Shown piece after piece: positions 8,744 through 17,815 of a stretch of DNA of 64,000 nt. Below the pieces are notes generated by a model. That model had not been told where the DNA came from, ran no database searches, and saw only the letters and a program-made list of their open reading frames with translations. Both the position numbers and the translations under genes were made by a program. How positions within the stretch are numbered: position 1 is the first letter of the stretch; each line of letters begins with the position of its first letter. The DNA is taken from positions 186,001-250,000 of the forward strand of contig NZ_QVMT01000003.1 of the NCBI RefSeq assembly GCF_003418935.1, written 5' to 3'. This DNA is from Emticicia sp. C21. Its GTDB lineage: Bacteria > Bacteroidota > Bacteroidia > Cytophagales > Spirosomataceae.

Positions 8744-9580
8744 TCAATCCCTTTTCCTAAAAGCCGTTGGCGTTTCACCTGTAAATTTTTTAAACTGCTT
8801 GCAGAAATGGCTTTCATCAGTATACCCAAATTCATCAGCAATTTCTGTAATGGTCAGCTGACTAAATAGCAAACGTGCTTCAATGAGTTTCATTTTATGT
8901 TTGGTAATGTATTGTTTGAGGGATTCGCCCGTATGTTTTTTAAAGAATATACTAATGTAGTCAGGAGCATAATTAAAAACATCGGCTAAATGTTCGATAC
9001 TTAATTCTGCCGGATTATGTATATGTTGCTTAATGTACATAAAAATAGCTTCTACCGAATCTTTCAGTATCGGACTGTTAGGTATTTGTCCAAATAGATT
9101 TCTTGCCAGAATAATCATCATACTTCGCATGATACTGTTCCGAATCAGTTCAAAATATTGAGATTGCTGATTTTCATATTCTTCTTCCAGCACCCACAGT
9201 AGATTATGTAGCTTTTTTCGTTCATGCTTATCATATACTATTGTACCTCTGCTTTGTGATGATGTATATAACAGCGTTTTCATAATCTGCTGCCAGGTAT
9301 GCTCTTTATGCTCAGTTGGCACATTATAAATCGACTCATTGAAGCGAATAAAGCAAAACTCAGTTATTTCGGCAATTTCAAAATGGTGGTAATCTTCAGG
9401 ACCTAATAAAAACACATCTCCGTCTGAATACGCATAGGTATTCCCATTGATATTATGGATTCCATTTCCTCTCAAAACGAAAATAATCTCAAAATAGGTA
9501 TGCTTATGCACAGAGTGTACCCAGGTACTCGCCTCAAAATGATAAATGCTAAAGGGGGTATGTAAAACATATCTTCTCAT
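8744..9580 (-). CDS. AraC family transcriptional regulator with cupin sensor domain
   Basis: 278 aa. The N-terminal part (about 1-100, FSIYHFEASTWVHSVHKHTYFEIIFVLRG) is the cupin-type ligand-binding domain with histidine-rich strands. The C-terminal 100 residues form the two-helix-turn-helix AraC domain (LSIEHLADVFNYAPDYISIFFKKHTGESLKQYITKHKM; ITEIADEFGYTDESHFCKQFKKFTGETPTAFRK). It is divergently placed to the DUF1080-Dabb pair across a 117-bp gap, so those genes and its own promoter are the most likely targets. The ligand is unknown, but a sugar is common for the family. Confidence 0.9.
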   Translation of the reverse strand: MRRYVLHTPFSIYHFEASTWVHSVHKHTYFEIIFVLRGNGIHNINGNTYAYSDGDVFLLGPEDYHHFEIAEITEFCFIRFNESIYNVPTEHKEHTWQQIMKTLLYTSSQSRGTIVYDKHERKKLHNLLWVLEEEYENQQSQYFELIRNSIMRSMMIILARNLFGQIPNSPILKDSVEAIFMYIKQHIHNPAELSIEHLADVFNYAPDYISIFFKKHTGESLKQYITKHKMKLIEARLLFSQLTITEIADEFGYTDESHFCKQFKKFTGETPTAFRKRD

Positions 9581-9697
9581 AATCTTACAACTACATAGAA
9601 AAGCACCAAGATATATTGGATTTTTACAATAAGCAAGCGTCTATTTCAAACTAGTTTTGCATTGTTAACCTGATTGAATAATTAAATAAACACGCAC

Positions 9698-10570
9698 ATG
9701 AAATACCTGTATCTGCCTTTATTGGTAGTTTTTTCGATTGTCCTGTTTCCTTCTATGAATAAACCTGATGAATGGACACTCTTGTTAGATAAGGATTTAA
9801 GCCAATGGGAGAACTATTTAAGTTATGCGCATAAGGACAATTATAATGGAAAAATACCGACTGATGCATCAGGTAATCCTATTCAGCCTATTGGGTATAA
9901 TAAAGATAAATCAGGTGTGTTTTCAGTGTTAAATGAGAAAGAAGGCCCTGTATTGCGTGTAAGCGGCGAGATATATGGTTGCTTATTTACCCGCAAAACG
10001 TATGAAAACTATCATCTGAAATTGCAGGTAAAATGGGGAAAACAAAAGTATGAACCAAGACTCAATAAGTTACGGGATTCGGGTATACTCTACCATTCTA
10101 TAGGTGAAGCGGGTGCGGAGTACTTTCGCTCATGGATGCTCTCGCAGGAATTTCAGATTATGGAGGGGCATATGGGCGATTTCTGGTGTCAGGCCAATTC
10201 AGCGATTGATATACGCTCTTTCCAGTCAGAAGGGGTTATGAATAGAGTCGCTGACCATAAACAGCCATTCGGCACATTTAAAAGCAAAAGCGATTATTAT
10301 TGTATGCGTTCAGGCAACTATGAAAGCCCTGCCGGAGAATGGACTACGCTCGAACTCATTTGTTACAATGGTAAAAGCCTGCACATTGTGAATGGGCATG
10401 TAGTTATGGTGCTGCAAAACTCACGCTACATACAACCTGATGGAAAAGAGATTCCTATGACCAGTGGTAAAATACAATTGCAAAGCGAGGCCGCAGAGGT
10501 ATTCTATCGTGATATAAAAATAAAACCTCTCACAGCAATGCCTAAAACCTATGAGAACCTGTTTCTCTGA
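9698..10570 (+). CDS. DUF1080 (3-keto-disaccharide hydrolase-type) secreted protein
   Basis: 290 aa with a short hydrophobic N-terminus that looks like a signal peptide (YLYLPLLVVFSIVLFPS). The block WTLLLDKDLSQWENYL, the central GCLFTRKTYENYHLKLQVKW and the C-terminal FYRDIKIKPL are typical of DUF1080, a concanavalin-like beta-sandwich family linked to keto-sugar and glycoside breakdown. It starts a two-gene unit with the Dabb gene 32 bp downstream and faces an AraC-type regulator, which suggests induction by a carbohydrate. The exact substrate cannot be read from the sequence. Confidence 0.85.
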   Translation: MKYLYLPLLVVFSIVLFPSMNKPDEWTLLLDKDLSQWENYLSYAHKDNYNGKIPTDASGNPIQPIGYNKDKSGVFSVLNEKEGPVLRVSGEIYGCLFTRKTYENYHLKLQVKWGKQKYEPRLNKLRDSGILYHSIGEAGAEYFRSWMLSQEFQIMEGHMGDFWCQANSAIDIRSFQSEGVMNRVADHKQPFGTFKSKSDYYCMRSGNYESPAGEWTTLELICYNGKSLHIVNGHVVMVLQNSRYIQPDGKEIPMTSGKIQLQSEAAEVFYRDIKIKPLTAMPKTYENLFL

Positions 10571-10602
10571 ATGAATAACAAAAGACTTAAATCAAATAAT
10601 CA

Positions 10603-11013
10603 ATGAAAATTACAACACGTAGAAAATTCCTGAAAACAACTGCCCTTGCCTCAGTTGTTGCTGCTCCGGTTTTTGCTTCTGATGAGAACAAAGCCAAAGA
10701 ACTATTTGTGCATCATGTGTACTTCTATTTGAAGAATCCGGGTAATGAAGCTGATAAAGCTAAATTGATAGAAGGATTAAACATTTTATCAAAAGTACCT
10801 GAAATCAAAATGGTACATATCGGTATACCTGCAAGCACTAACCGTAGTGTAATTGAGCGTGGCTATGCCGTTTCGTGGTTATTGTTTTTTGATAATCTGG
10901 AAGAAGAAGAAATCTATCAGAAACACCCGATTCACTTGAAATTCATTGAAGATTACTCACACCTCTGGGAGAAAGTGATTGTGTATGATTCAATAGGACC
11001 AAAAAGGTCATAA
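10603..11013 (+). CDS. Dabb (stress-responsive A/B barrel) protein with Tat-type signal
   Basis: 136 aa. The N-terminus has a twin-arginine-like motif (TTRRKFLKTTALA) followed by a hydrophobic segment and an AXA-like cleavage site, so export by Tat is likely. The rest matches the Dabb alpha/beta-barrel family (LFVHHVYFYLKNPGNEADKAKLIEGL; HPIHLKFIEDY near the C-terminus). It follows the DUF1080 gene by 32 bp and is probably co-transcribed with it. The function of bacterial exported Dabb proteins is not established. Confidence 0.85.
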   Translation: MKITTRRKFLKTTALASVVAAPVFASDENKAKELFVHHVYFYLKNPGNEADKAKLIEGLNILSKVPEIKMVHIGIPASTNRSVIERGYAVSWLLFFDNLEEEEIYQKHPIHLKFIEDYSHLWEKVIVYDSIGPKRS

Positions 11014-11086
11014 ATCTAATAAGCTTAATAGTCTCCTGTTCTGAGAAATTGGAATAGGAGACTATCAAACACTTATTGACAGCTGC

Positions 11087-12649
11087 TTAACCATGCGACC
11101 CCTTTCCGCCCAGATAGGGATTATCCAATAACTTCTGAAAGCCTTCAAATTTTACCGGAGTTTTCTGGTATAGATAGGTGCTACGCAGCGATTGCGTACG
11201 GTTATTGTCGCCCATAGCAACGTCCACATCGTCCATCATAAACTGGCTGGGGTGTTCGTAGCCACAGGCGTGGCATATCTCCAAAATCTCTTTGGTCAGA
11301 GTTTTTAGGTAATTATAGAGCCTTTCACTTTTTAAGGTCGGGTCTATTCCTGATTGAAGCCATTTGTTTTGGGTTGCTACCCCTGTAGGACAGGTATTAT
11401 TATGACAAACCTGTGCCTGAATACAACCAATAGATAACATGGCTTCACGGGCAACATTAATTACATCTACACCCATAGCAAAGGCCATCACGGCGGTATC
11501 AGGTAAGCCCAACTTCCCGGCACCCATAAAGGTAATTTTTTCTGTTAAATCTCTTTTCTGAAAAATCCGGTAAACCGATGAAAACGCATAAACAAATGGC
11601 AATGAAACATGATCGGCAAAACTTGGGGGAGCTGCTCCCGTACCTCCCTCGCCACCATCAATATTAATAAAATCAGGCCCTTTTCCGGTTTTCTTCATCA
11701 GATCTGCTAATTCTTCCCACATTTCCAGTTTACCAACGGCCGATTTAATGCCTACGGGTAAGCCGGTGGCCGCTGCCATTTTTTCAATGAAATCGACCAT
11801 TTCGGGAATATTGGAAAAAGCACTATGGCTGGCAGGAGAAATCACATCTTTGCCCATAGGCACGTGACGGATTTCGGCTAATTCAAGCGTTACTTTAGAA
11901 GCAGGTAATACACCTCCTTTGCCTGGTTTAGCTCCTTGCGAGAGTTTCAGTTCAATCATTTTGACTGAAGGGTTATTCTGGCAAAGCTTCACCAGTTTTT
12001 CCATCACAAAATTGCCGTTGTCGTCCCGCACACCGAAATAAGCCGTTCCGATATTAACCACTACATCGGCCCCTTTTTTATGATAGGCTGATACGCCTCC
12101 CTCACCTGTATTATGATAGCACCCAAACTTGTTAGCACCTACATTCAGTGCCTCAATAGCTGGTGCTGATAAAGAGCCAAAACTCATACCAGATATATTG
12201 ATAACTGACTTCGGTAGATAGGGGTGCTTGCGTTTATGATATTCGCCGATAACCTTGGCCGATGGACATAGATAAGGGTTCGCTATATTCGGATGCCCTG
12301 CGGGTAATTTAAACGGCAACATAGCAGGTTTAATAAAGTTGTAGCCTGCGCTATGCATATCCTGGTCGGTTCCAAAGCCCTGAAAATTGTTTTCTTTTTT
12401 AGAAGAAGCATACACCCACGAGCGTTGGCGACGGTTGAAGGGGAGCTCTTCTCTATTGTTGGCAACAATATACTGGCGGAATTCAGGGCCAACACTTTCA
12501 ATAAAATAGCGCAAATGTCCGACTATCGGAAAGTTATGAACAATGGTATGTTTCTTCTGTAGAATATCTCTTAATGCTAATAAAATAAGTATCAATAGCA
12601 GATATGCCCACCAGGGAATACTCCCTAAAAATTCTAGCACGGCCTCCAT
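11087..12649 (-). CDS. FMN-binding glutamate synthase family protein
   Basis: 520 aa. An N-terminal transmembrane helix (about residues 13-27, WWAYLLLILILLALRDIL) is followed by a GltB-type FMN-binding TIM barrel. Visible blocks are INISGMSFGSLSAPAIEALN, GEGGVSAYHKKGAD, ELKLSQGAKPGKGG, NIDGGEGGTGAAPPSFADHVSLPF and the cysteine cluster CIQAQVCHNNTCPTGVATQ, which in glutamate synthase binds a 3Fe-4S cluster. The glutaminase domain of GltB is absent, so it is a stand-alone synthase-domain homologue. Physiological reaction is uncertain. It is monocistronic. Confidence 0.9.
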   Translation of the reverse strand: MEAVLEFLGSIPWWAYLLLILILLALRDILQKKHTIVHNFPIVGHLRYFIESVGPEFRQYIVANNREELPFNRRQRSWVYASSKKENNFQGFGTDQDMHSAGYNFIKPAMLPFKLPAGHPNIANPYLCPSAKVIGEYHKRKHPYLPKSVINISGMSFGSLSAPAIEALNVGANKFGCYHNTGEGGVSAYHKKGADVVVNIGTAYFGVRDDNGNFVMEKLVKLCQNNPSVKMIELKLSQGAKPGKGGVLPASKVTLELAEIRHVPMGKDVISPASHSAFSNIPEMVDFIEKMAAATGLPVGIKSAVGKLEMWEELADLMKKTGKGPDFINIDGGEGGTGAAPPSFADHVSLPFVYAFSSVYRIFQKRDLTEKITFMGAGKLGLPDTAVMAFAMGVDVINVAREAMLSIGCIQAQVCHNNTCPTGVATQNKWLQSGIDPTLKSERLYNYLKTLTKEILEICHACGYEHPSQFMMDDVDVAMGDNNRTQSLRSTYLYQKTPVKFEGFQKLLDNPYLGGKGSHG

Positions 12650-12909
12650 AAGTCAAGATTTATAGTAATGAGTTTAACCTGTTTTTAGTCTGAATCAATA
12701 GTGAATGTATAAGTTTTTATCAGATGGATAGTAATATATTGTATTAAATTCGTATTAATCTATGATATTTGAGAAATATTCATCTTTTATTTATTGAGCG
12801 TAACCAGCCAAACACGTAAAGCATATTTGATCCTTTATACGAATCCGATAACTATACGTTTCCGGCTAGACGTTCCCAAATACTATTCATTTAAAAACTA
12901 TTGATTCCT

Positions 12910-13938
12910 ATGAAACTTCAACACCTATTTATTCTGATTTGTTTATTGTGCGTTAAAAATAGTTTTTCCCAGAGCCCTATCCTGAAAAAGGAAAATATTT
13001 TTGAGAATCCTCCCACCCCTGAGTGCCATGCCTCTACCATTGTAGAATTATCGAAAGGTAAAATGCTGGCTGCCTGGTTTGCCGGTACCCGTGAGTCTAA
13101 CCCTGATGTATGTATCTGGACTGCGAGATATGAAGATGGCAAGTGGTCGGCACCTGAAAAGGTTGCGGATGGTGTGATTGACGATAAGTTAAGATACCCA
13201 ACCTGGAATCCGGTATTGTTTAAAACTAACGAAGGTAAATTGTTTCTTTACTATAAAGTAGGAAAGAACCCGAGAGAATGGTGGGGAGAAATGAAAACAT
13301 CGGCTGATAATGGTGTAACATGGTCGAAAGCGGAAAAACTACCAGAGGGCATGCTAGGGCCAATTAAAAACAAACCAATTCAATTGGCAAACGGAGATAT
13401 TCTGTATCCGACAAGTACCGAGAGTGTGAAAGGAAATATCTGGCATATCCATTTAGAAAAGTCAGATAAGAATGCCAAAAACTGGACGAAGATTCCGATT
13501 GAAAACGATACCTTTAGTGTAATTCAGCCAAGTATCCTGCAATATGCTGATGGCAGTATGCAATTGCTTTGTCGCAGTAAACAAAACTATGTGGTAGAGA
13601 CCTGGTCAAAAGACGGTGGTAAAACATGGGGTCCATTGAAAACTACAAGCTTATTGAATCCAAACTCTGGTACTGATGCGGTAACCTTGAAAAATGGCAA
13701 GCAGGTAATTGTGTATAATCCCTTAACCAGAGGTAAACAATGGTCGAATGGCCGTCAGAAACTGAATGTAGCGGTTTCAACCGATGGGGTGAACTGGAAA
13801 GACATATGCGTACTTGAAGACGAGCCTAAAGGTGAATTCAGCTACCCTGCTATCATTCAATCAAGCGATGGATTGGTACACATCACCTATACCAACGATC
13901 GCAAGAAAGTGCGATATGTAGTGTTGGATGTGAAGTAA
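12910..13938 (+). CDS. Sialidase/BNR-repeat family secreted protein
   Basis: 342 aa from the ATG at 12910; a TTG three codons earlier is in frame but less likely. A signal peptide (LQHLFILICLLCVKNSFSQ) indicates export. Several Asp-box/BNR-like turns are visible (SADNGVTWSKAEKLP, SKDGGKTWGPL, STDGVNWKD) and the pattern of beta blades fits a six-bladed propeller as in exo-alpha-sialidase and related glycoside hydrolases. The early block STIVELSKGKMLAAWFAGTRE is shared with sialidase-family proteins of environmental Bacteroidota. True sialic acid specificity is not shown. A strong hairpin terminator follows it. Confidence 0.8.
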   Translation: MKLQHLFILICLLCVKNSFSQSPILKKENIFENPPTPECHASTIVELSKGKMLAAWFAGTRESNPDVCIWTARYEDGKWSAPEKVADGVIDDKLRYPTWNPVLFKTNEGKLFLYYKVGKNPREWWGEMKTSADNGVTWSKAEKLPEGMLGPIKNKPIQLANGDILYPTSTESVKGNIWHIHLEKSDKNAKNWTKIPIENDTFSVIQPSILQYADGSMQLLCRSKQNYVVETWSKDGGKTWGPLKTTSLLNPNSGTDAVTLKNGKQVIVYNPLTRGKQWSNGRQKLNVAVSTDGVNWKDICVLEDEPKGEFSYPAIIQSSDGLVHITYTNDRKKVRYVVLDVK

Positions 13939-13963
13939 AATTTCGCATATAATATCTCTTAAA

Positions 13964-13996
13964 AAAAAGCAGATATAGCTACTATATCTGCTTTTT
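13964..13996 (+). terminator. Terminator after the sialidase-like gene
   Basis: Stem AGCAGATATA / TATATCTGCT (13968-13977 and 13983-13992) with a 5-base loop, an A-run before and a T-run after it. It is likely to work in both directions. Confidence 0.8.
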
Positions 13997-14213
13997 ATTT
14001 ACACCTGTATTCCTGCCAAATATCGGATAATTCTGCCACTTATCCAAAATAAACTACCAGTTAACTTTATATTGCTGCCAATTACCGGAAAAATACTTCC
14101 AAAAAGGTTTCATTTTATGCAGTTCATCGAAAAAGGGGCATTCAATCTTTAAAACAAGTATAAATTTGTATTAACAAAACGGAACAACGCAAAAGACCGC
14201 TAGTTAAATGTTT

Positions 14214-14633
14214 TAGCTATTAGAGTGCAAAAGTTTAGAGTACAATTGCTATTGAGTGGCCGCCACGCGGTGAGAAAAAATTACCAGAAAGTACCATTGC
14301 TATTAATTGAGATTGAAACAATTGCTATAAAGTAAAGAATCCCAAAAAGTACCCGCTGTTGAGTTTAGGTCCAAAAAGTTGATAATACAATTGCTATTGA
14401 AAAAATTAAGTCGTCCAAACTGCTGTTTCTAAAAGTTTAATGATGAGGTTGAATAGAAAGACAATTGCTATTGAGAGAATTTAACACTAAAAACAAACTG
14501 CTGTAATTTTATTTGAGAATTGAGTAAGAAGGATTTTAAAAGCACGTTGAGTACACCCAAAGAGTAGAAAGTAATTAAAAAAGAAAAGTGGAGTTGAAAA
14601 TCGACTCCACTTTTACTGACAATTGCTATTGAG
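14214..14633 (+). repeat. Degenerate direct-repeat cluster with core ACAATTGCTATTGAG
   Basis: Clear copies of the core start at 14242, 14318, 14387, 14461 and 14619 (spacings 76, 69, 74 and 158). Weaker related copies (GCTATTAGAG, ACCATTGCTATTAA, CCGCTGTTGAG, AACTGCTGTT) lie between them at about 14218, 14293, 14351, 14416 and 14503. The intervening DNA is also partly similar, so this looks like a decayed tandem array with a period near 70-76 bp, not a CRISPR with unique spacers. A GC-rich micro-insert interrupts the first unit. No protein-coding frame is apparent. Confidence 0.6.
14584..14614 (+). terminator. Terminator-like hairpin inside the repeat cluster
   Basis: Stem AAAAGTGGAGT / ACTCCACTTTT with a 9-base loop. 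It is a classic two-way terminator shape with no annotated gene in front of it, so it may end a non-coding transcript from the repeat cluster. Confidence 0.55.
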
Positions 14634-14799
14634 TGAATATTCTTAATACATATTGATTATATATAAATCGATCTGTAAATCTTGTTGAGAAAAGAGAAAT
14701 TGTATTTTTCTAATAACATCAGAAAAGATATATTCCCGGAACCGAAAAGATTTGATACGTAAGATATACCGATTACGAACCGTCCCCCTAGAGTTTTAA

Positions 14800-14883
14800 T
14801 CACTTCCAACACCTCCCTACAATGAGCATCTTTACACATTAATAGGAGAGCAAAAATGCTCATTCACGGGAGGGTTGGAGTGA
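14800..14883. repeat. Long imperfect hairpin
   Basis: Arms 14800-14829 and 14856-14883 pair over about 28 positions with a few mismatches: TCACTTCCAAC..CCTCCC..ATGAGCAT against ATGCTCAT..GGGAGGGTTGGAGTGA. The loop is 26 bp. It could be the remnant of a small mobile repeat or a structured RNA. No related copy was noticed elsewhere. Confidence 0.55.
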
Positions 14884-15249
14884 CCATTACGATGTCCCAC
14901 AAATATCTAAGAAATAATCATACCAAAACCTTGTAAATAAGGCAAATTGTATTTATTTTTGTTTATAGGTACTTCAGAATTAGCTAAAAAGTGTTGTGTT
15001 TTTTGCTGATTTTATGCCGCTTAATAACAAAGACAAACTTTTGCTACCTTTTGATAATTTTATGAGAAAAGAAAAAAAATCTGTTTTCAGATTATCAAAA
15101 TTTTAAAAACAAATTAAAAACTTATCGAACGGTAGCAGGAGGAAAATTCAAAAAAAATGGTATGAAATTTGTTAGCGTGCGAAACCATTTTTCCCGGATT
15201 TAATTTGTACTTTTTTACGTGACATAAATTCCATAAACCCAACATACAG
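14884..15249. other. AT-rich non-coding stretch
   Basis: Part of the 1.3-kb gap between the sialidase-like gene and the DUF4835 gene. It holds short A/T runs and no convincing gene, RNA or palindrome that I can support. Confidence 0.5.
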
Positions 15250-15471
15250 ATGAAAACATCTACAAAGAATACTTTGAATACTATTGAGGAAGTCTTAACT
15301 GAAATTAACAATTTAATTGCTCAAAAAGAGAAAGAAGACTACGCCAGAATTTTTATTAAGCGCAATAATCTGTCATGCACCTATCAGTCAAATGAATATT
15401 TGACTATCATGGATACAAGCTCGACACTTTTTCATAAAAGTATCACATGGCAAGCTGACTTCAGCTTATAA
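15250..15471 (+). CDS. Small hypothetical protein
   Basis: 73 aa with an ATG start. The N-terminal third (NTLNTIEEVLTEINNLIAQKEKED) looks like an amphipathic or coiled-coil helix; the rest has no recognisable motif, no signal peptide and no membrane segment. It is isolated in a repeat-rich gap and on the opposite strand to the next gene. Helix-like composition and clean start favour a real gene, but no family is recognised and it could be chance. Confidence 0.4.
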   Translation: MKTSTKNTLNTIEEVLTEINNLIAQKEKEDYARIFIKRNNLSCTYQSNEYLTIMDTSSTLFHKSITWQADFSL

Positions 15472-15546
15472 TAGAAAGCATGTTAAATTACTGATTCTTA
15501 TTCAAAGACTATACCAAAATAGGACAAAACGCAGTTTTATTTTTGT

Positions 15547-16452
15547 CTATTTCACTAATTTACGGTAAAGTTCCGTTTTTGATGGGTCAATAGAAGAAAG
15601 CACCTGAAATGCTTTTTGTTTTTCGTCCTTTGTTGCTTCTGAAAAAATATTTACCAGCTCTTGCCCTTTTGCATCTAAAAAACTATTCATTAATACCGAG
15701 TTAGTTCTCGACTGCTGTAAAGTTTTAATTGAGTTCATGAACTCAAGTACTTGTCTGCGCCCATTACCCGGGTCGTTGGTAAAATTATCTAATACCAATC
15801 TATGATAGGTATAGAAGCCCTCACGGAAAGGTAATAACTGCTGATTCTGTAAATTCTCCACTAACCAATAGCGATTTCTCACATCACCTGTTTGCTCCCA
15901 ACCAGATACTCCTGAACTAAAAGCCATATTAGCTACATTATAGGCACGGGTAAGAAATTGAGCACCTCCTGTTTTTGAAAAACTATCATAATCAAGCGTC
16001 AGTGCAATCAACGAATAAAAACCTAGTATAGAAGTCAGGTTATTGGTAAAAGATTGTTCGTTGAAATTCATCTGACGGTCTTCCGGCGAAAATGTGATAT
16101 TGAAGTTCCTGTCAACATATTGAAGCAACAAAGTTTCATAGGTTGTATTATATACAGGCCTGATTACCTGAAATTGCGCATTCCCCTGAAACACATTCTG
16201 TTGTGGCGACTTTGTAAACGTAATAATAAGATTACATTTTATACGCTCTTCCTGAGAGTAGATGTCGTTTGTCCATCTCTTATTATTCATAAAGTCACTA
16301 ATAGCCATTTTCATATCCACAAACACCTGCTTTTCAGCAGCCTGCTGTGCATTAATCTGATCAGATATAATGGTTACATTACAATTGAGTTCCTGTGCAT
16401 AGCTTGCTACAGAACAACAAACAACCGATAATAAACTTAGTATTTTCTTCAT
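15547..16452 (-). CDS. DUF4835 family protein (PorD-type, gliding/secretion-linked)
   Basis: 301 aa from the ATG at 16452, which begins a good signal peptide (MKKILSLLSVVCCSVASYAQ); an ATG five codons earlier would spoil the signal. The mature protein begins ELNCNVTIISDQINAQ, typical of DUF4835, a Bacteroidota-specific exported family that some resources label PorD of the type IX secretion system; I am not certain of that label. It follows coaBC by 29 bp on the same strand, an arrangement that I recall as common in the phylum. Usually recN follows, but here a repeat-rich gap does. Confidence 0.8.
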   Translation of the reverse strand: MKKILSLLSVVCCSVASYAQELNCNVTIISDQINAQQAAEKQVFVDMKMAISDFMNNKRWTNDIYSQEERIKCNLIITFTKSPQQNVFQGNAQFQVIRPVYNTTYETLLLQYVDRNFNITFSPEDRQMNFNEQSFTNNLTSILGFYSLIALTLDYDSFSKTGGAQFLTRAYNVANMAFSSGVSGWEQTGDVRNRYWLVENLQNQQLLPFREGFYTYHRLVLDNFTNDPGNGRRQVLEFMNSIKTLQQSRTNSVLMNSFLDAKGQELVNIFSEATKDEKQKAFQVLSSIDPSKTELYRKLVK

Positions 16453-16481
16453 ATCTATTTTAATCACAGGTTATAACCTGA

Positions 16482-17681
16482 TTAATGCATTTTTTCAACA
16501 ACCATATTCAATATATCCTCCGCCACTTCCTGTTTCGATTTCAAATCAAAATCATAGAGATTGCCTGCCCGGTCTATAATTTTGATTTTGTTGGTATCAT
16601 AACGAAAACCAGCCCCTTTATCTTGTAATGAGTTGAGTACTATCAAATCAAAATTTTTCCGTTCGAGTTTTCCTTTGGCATTTTCCAGTTCGTTGTCAGT
16701 TTCCAAAGCAAAACCTACAATAAACTGACTAGCTTTTTTCTGCTTGCCTAAAGTCGCTGCAATGTCGATGGTTTTGGTCAGTTCTATATTAAAAACGTCT
16801 TCTTTTTTCTTGATTTTTTTATCGGCTACGTGCATGGGTGTATAGTCTGCCACGGCTGCAGCCAGAATCACAATATCACTTTCGGCGAATTGTTTCTCTA
16901 CTGCTTCATACATTTGCTGGGCCGAGAAAACTTTTTCAACTTTTATGCCAATCGGTGTTGGAATCGAAACCGGGCCACTAACAATACTTACTTCGGCACC
17001 AGCCATTCTAAAGGCTTCGGCTATGGCAAATCCCATTTTACCTGACGAATGATTGCTGATGAATCGAACAGGGTCAATAGGTTCTTGCGTTGGTCCTGCA
17101 GTAATCAATACTTTTTTCCCTTTCAGCGCAGGATTCTTTAAGAAATGACGTTGCAGTTCATGAACAATATGCTCAGGCTCTGCCAAACGGCCTTCGCCTA
17201 CCAGACCACTGGCTAATTCTCCATATTCGGCATTAACAATCTGGTTGCCATAAGATACCAGTTTTTCTAAATTGCCCAGGGTACTTGGATGCTTATACAT
17301 ATCTAAATCCATAGCCGGAGCGAAAAAGACAGGGCACCTGGCTGAAAGATAGGTAGCTACCAATAGATTGTCTGCAATACCGTTGGTGCATTTGGCAATT
17401 GTATGTGCAGAGGCAGGGGCAATAAGCATCACATCAGGCCAGAGGCCCAACTCCACATGATTGTTCCATTCGCCTGTTTCATTTTTGGTGAATGATGACA
17501 AGACGGGATTTTTGGATAAAGTAGCCAGTGTAAGTGGTGTAATAAATTCTTTGGCCGATTCGGTGATTATCACGCGTACCTGTGCTCCGTCTTTTACTAG
17601 TAAACGTATAAGCATAGCGGCTTTATAAGCAGCAATGCTACCGGTGATCCCTAGCAATATTTTTTTATCTTTTAAACTCAA
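16482..17681 (-). CDS. coaBC: Bifunctional phosphopantothenoylcysteine decarboxylase / phosphopantothenate-cysteine ligase
   Basis: Carries out two steps of coenzyme A synthesis. The N-terminal CoaC flavoprotein domain (about 1-180) shows ILLGITGSIAAYK, the active-site histidine in NHVELGLW, the PASAHTIAKCTNGIADNLL block and PAMDLDMYKHP. The C-terminal CoaB domain (about 185-399) shows ITAGPTQEPIDPVRFISNHSSGKMG, AAAVADYTP and NSLQDKGAGF, and ends with the KKEDVF..IELTKTIDI nucleotide-site region. Length (399 aa) is standard. Upstream, where rpoZ and bamD often lie in this phylum, the divergent tamB-tamA genes intervene. Confidence 0.97.
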   Translation of the reverse strand: MSLKDKKILLGITGSIAAYKAAMLIRLLVKDGAQVRVIITESAKEFITPLTLATLSKNPVLSSFTKNETGEWNNHVELGLWPDVMLIAPASAHTIAKCTNGIADNLLVATYLSARCPVFFAPAMDLDMYKHPSTLGNLEKLVSYGNQIVNAEYGELASGLVGEGRLAEPEHIVHELQRHFLKNPALKGKKVLITAGPTQEPIDPVRFISNHSSGKMGFAIAEAFRMAGAEVSIVSGPVSIPTPIGIKVEKVFSAQQMYEAVEKQFAESDIVILAAAVADYTPMHVADKKIKKKEDVFNIELTKTIDIAATLGKQKKASQFIVGFALETDNELENAKGKLERKNFDLIVLNSLQDKGAGFRYDTNKIKIIDRAGNLYDFDLKSKQEVAEDILNMVVEKMH

Positions 17682-17815
17682 TGCCTTAGACTTTGGTATG
17701 ATTTTTTACTAATGTAGAATATTACACAACAAAAATAGAAAACATCAGATTAAGTCTTTGATATTTTCGTTAAAAGTATATAGTTTTAAAAATCGAGACG
17801 TCCAAATAGATATTG

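Noticed and set aside
14214-14633. True CRISPR array
   Set aside because: Core repeats vary in length and sequence, intervening segments are similar to each other, spacing is uneven and no cas genes are in the window.
14657-14863. 68-codon minus-strand open frame overlapping the long hairpin
   Set aside because: Its start lies in one hairpin arm, the composition is not protein-like in its second half, and no family is recognisable.
16054-16431. 125-codon open frame on the plus strand
   Set aside because: Fully antisense to the DUF4835 gene; no family and no start context. A shadow of the real gene.
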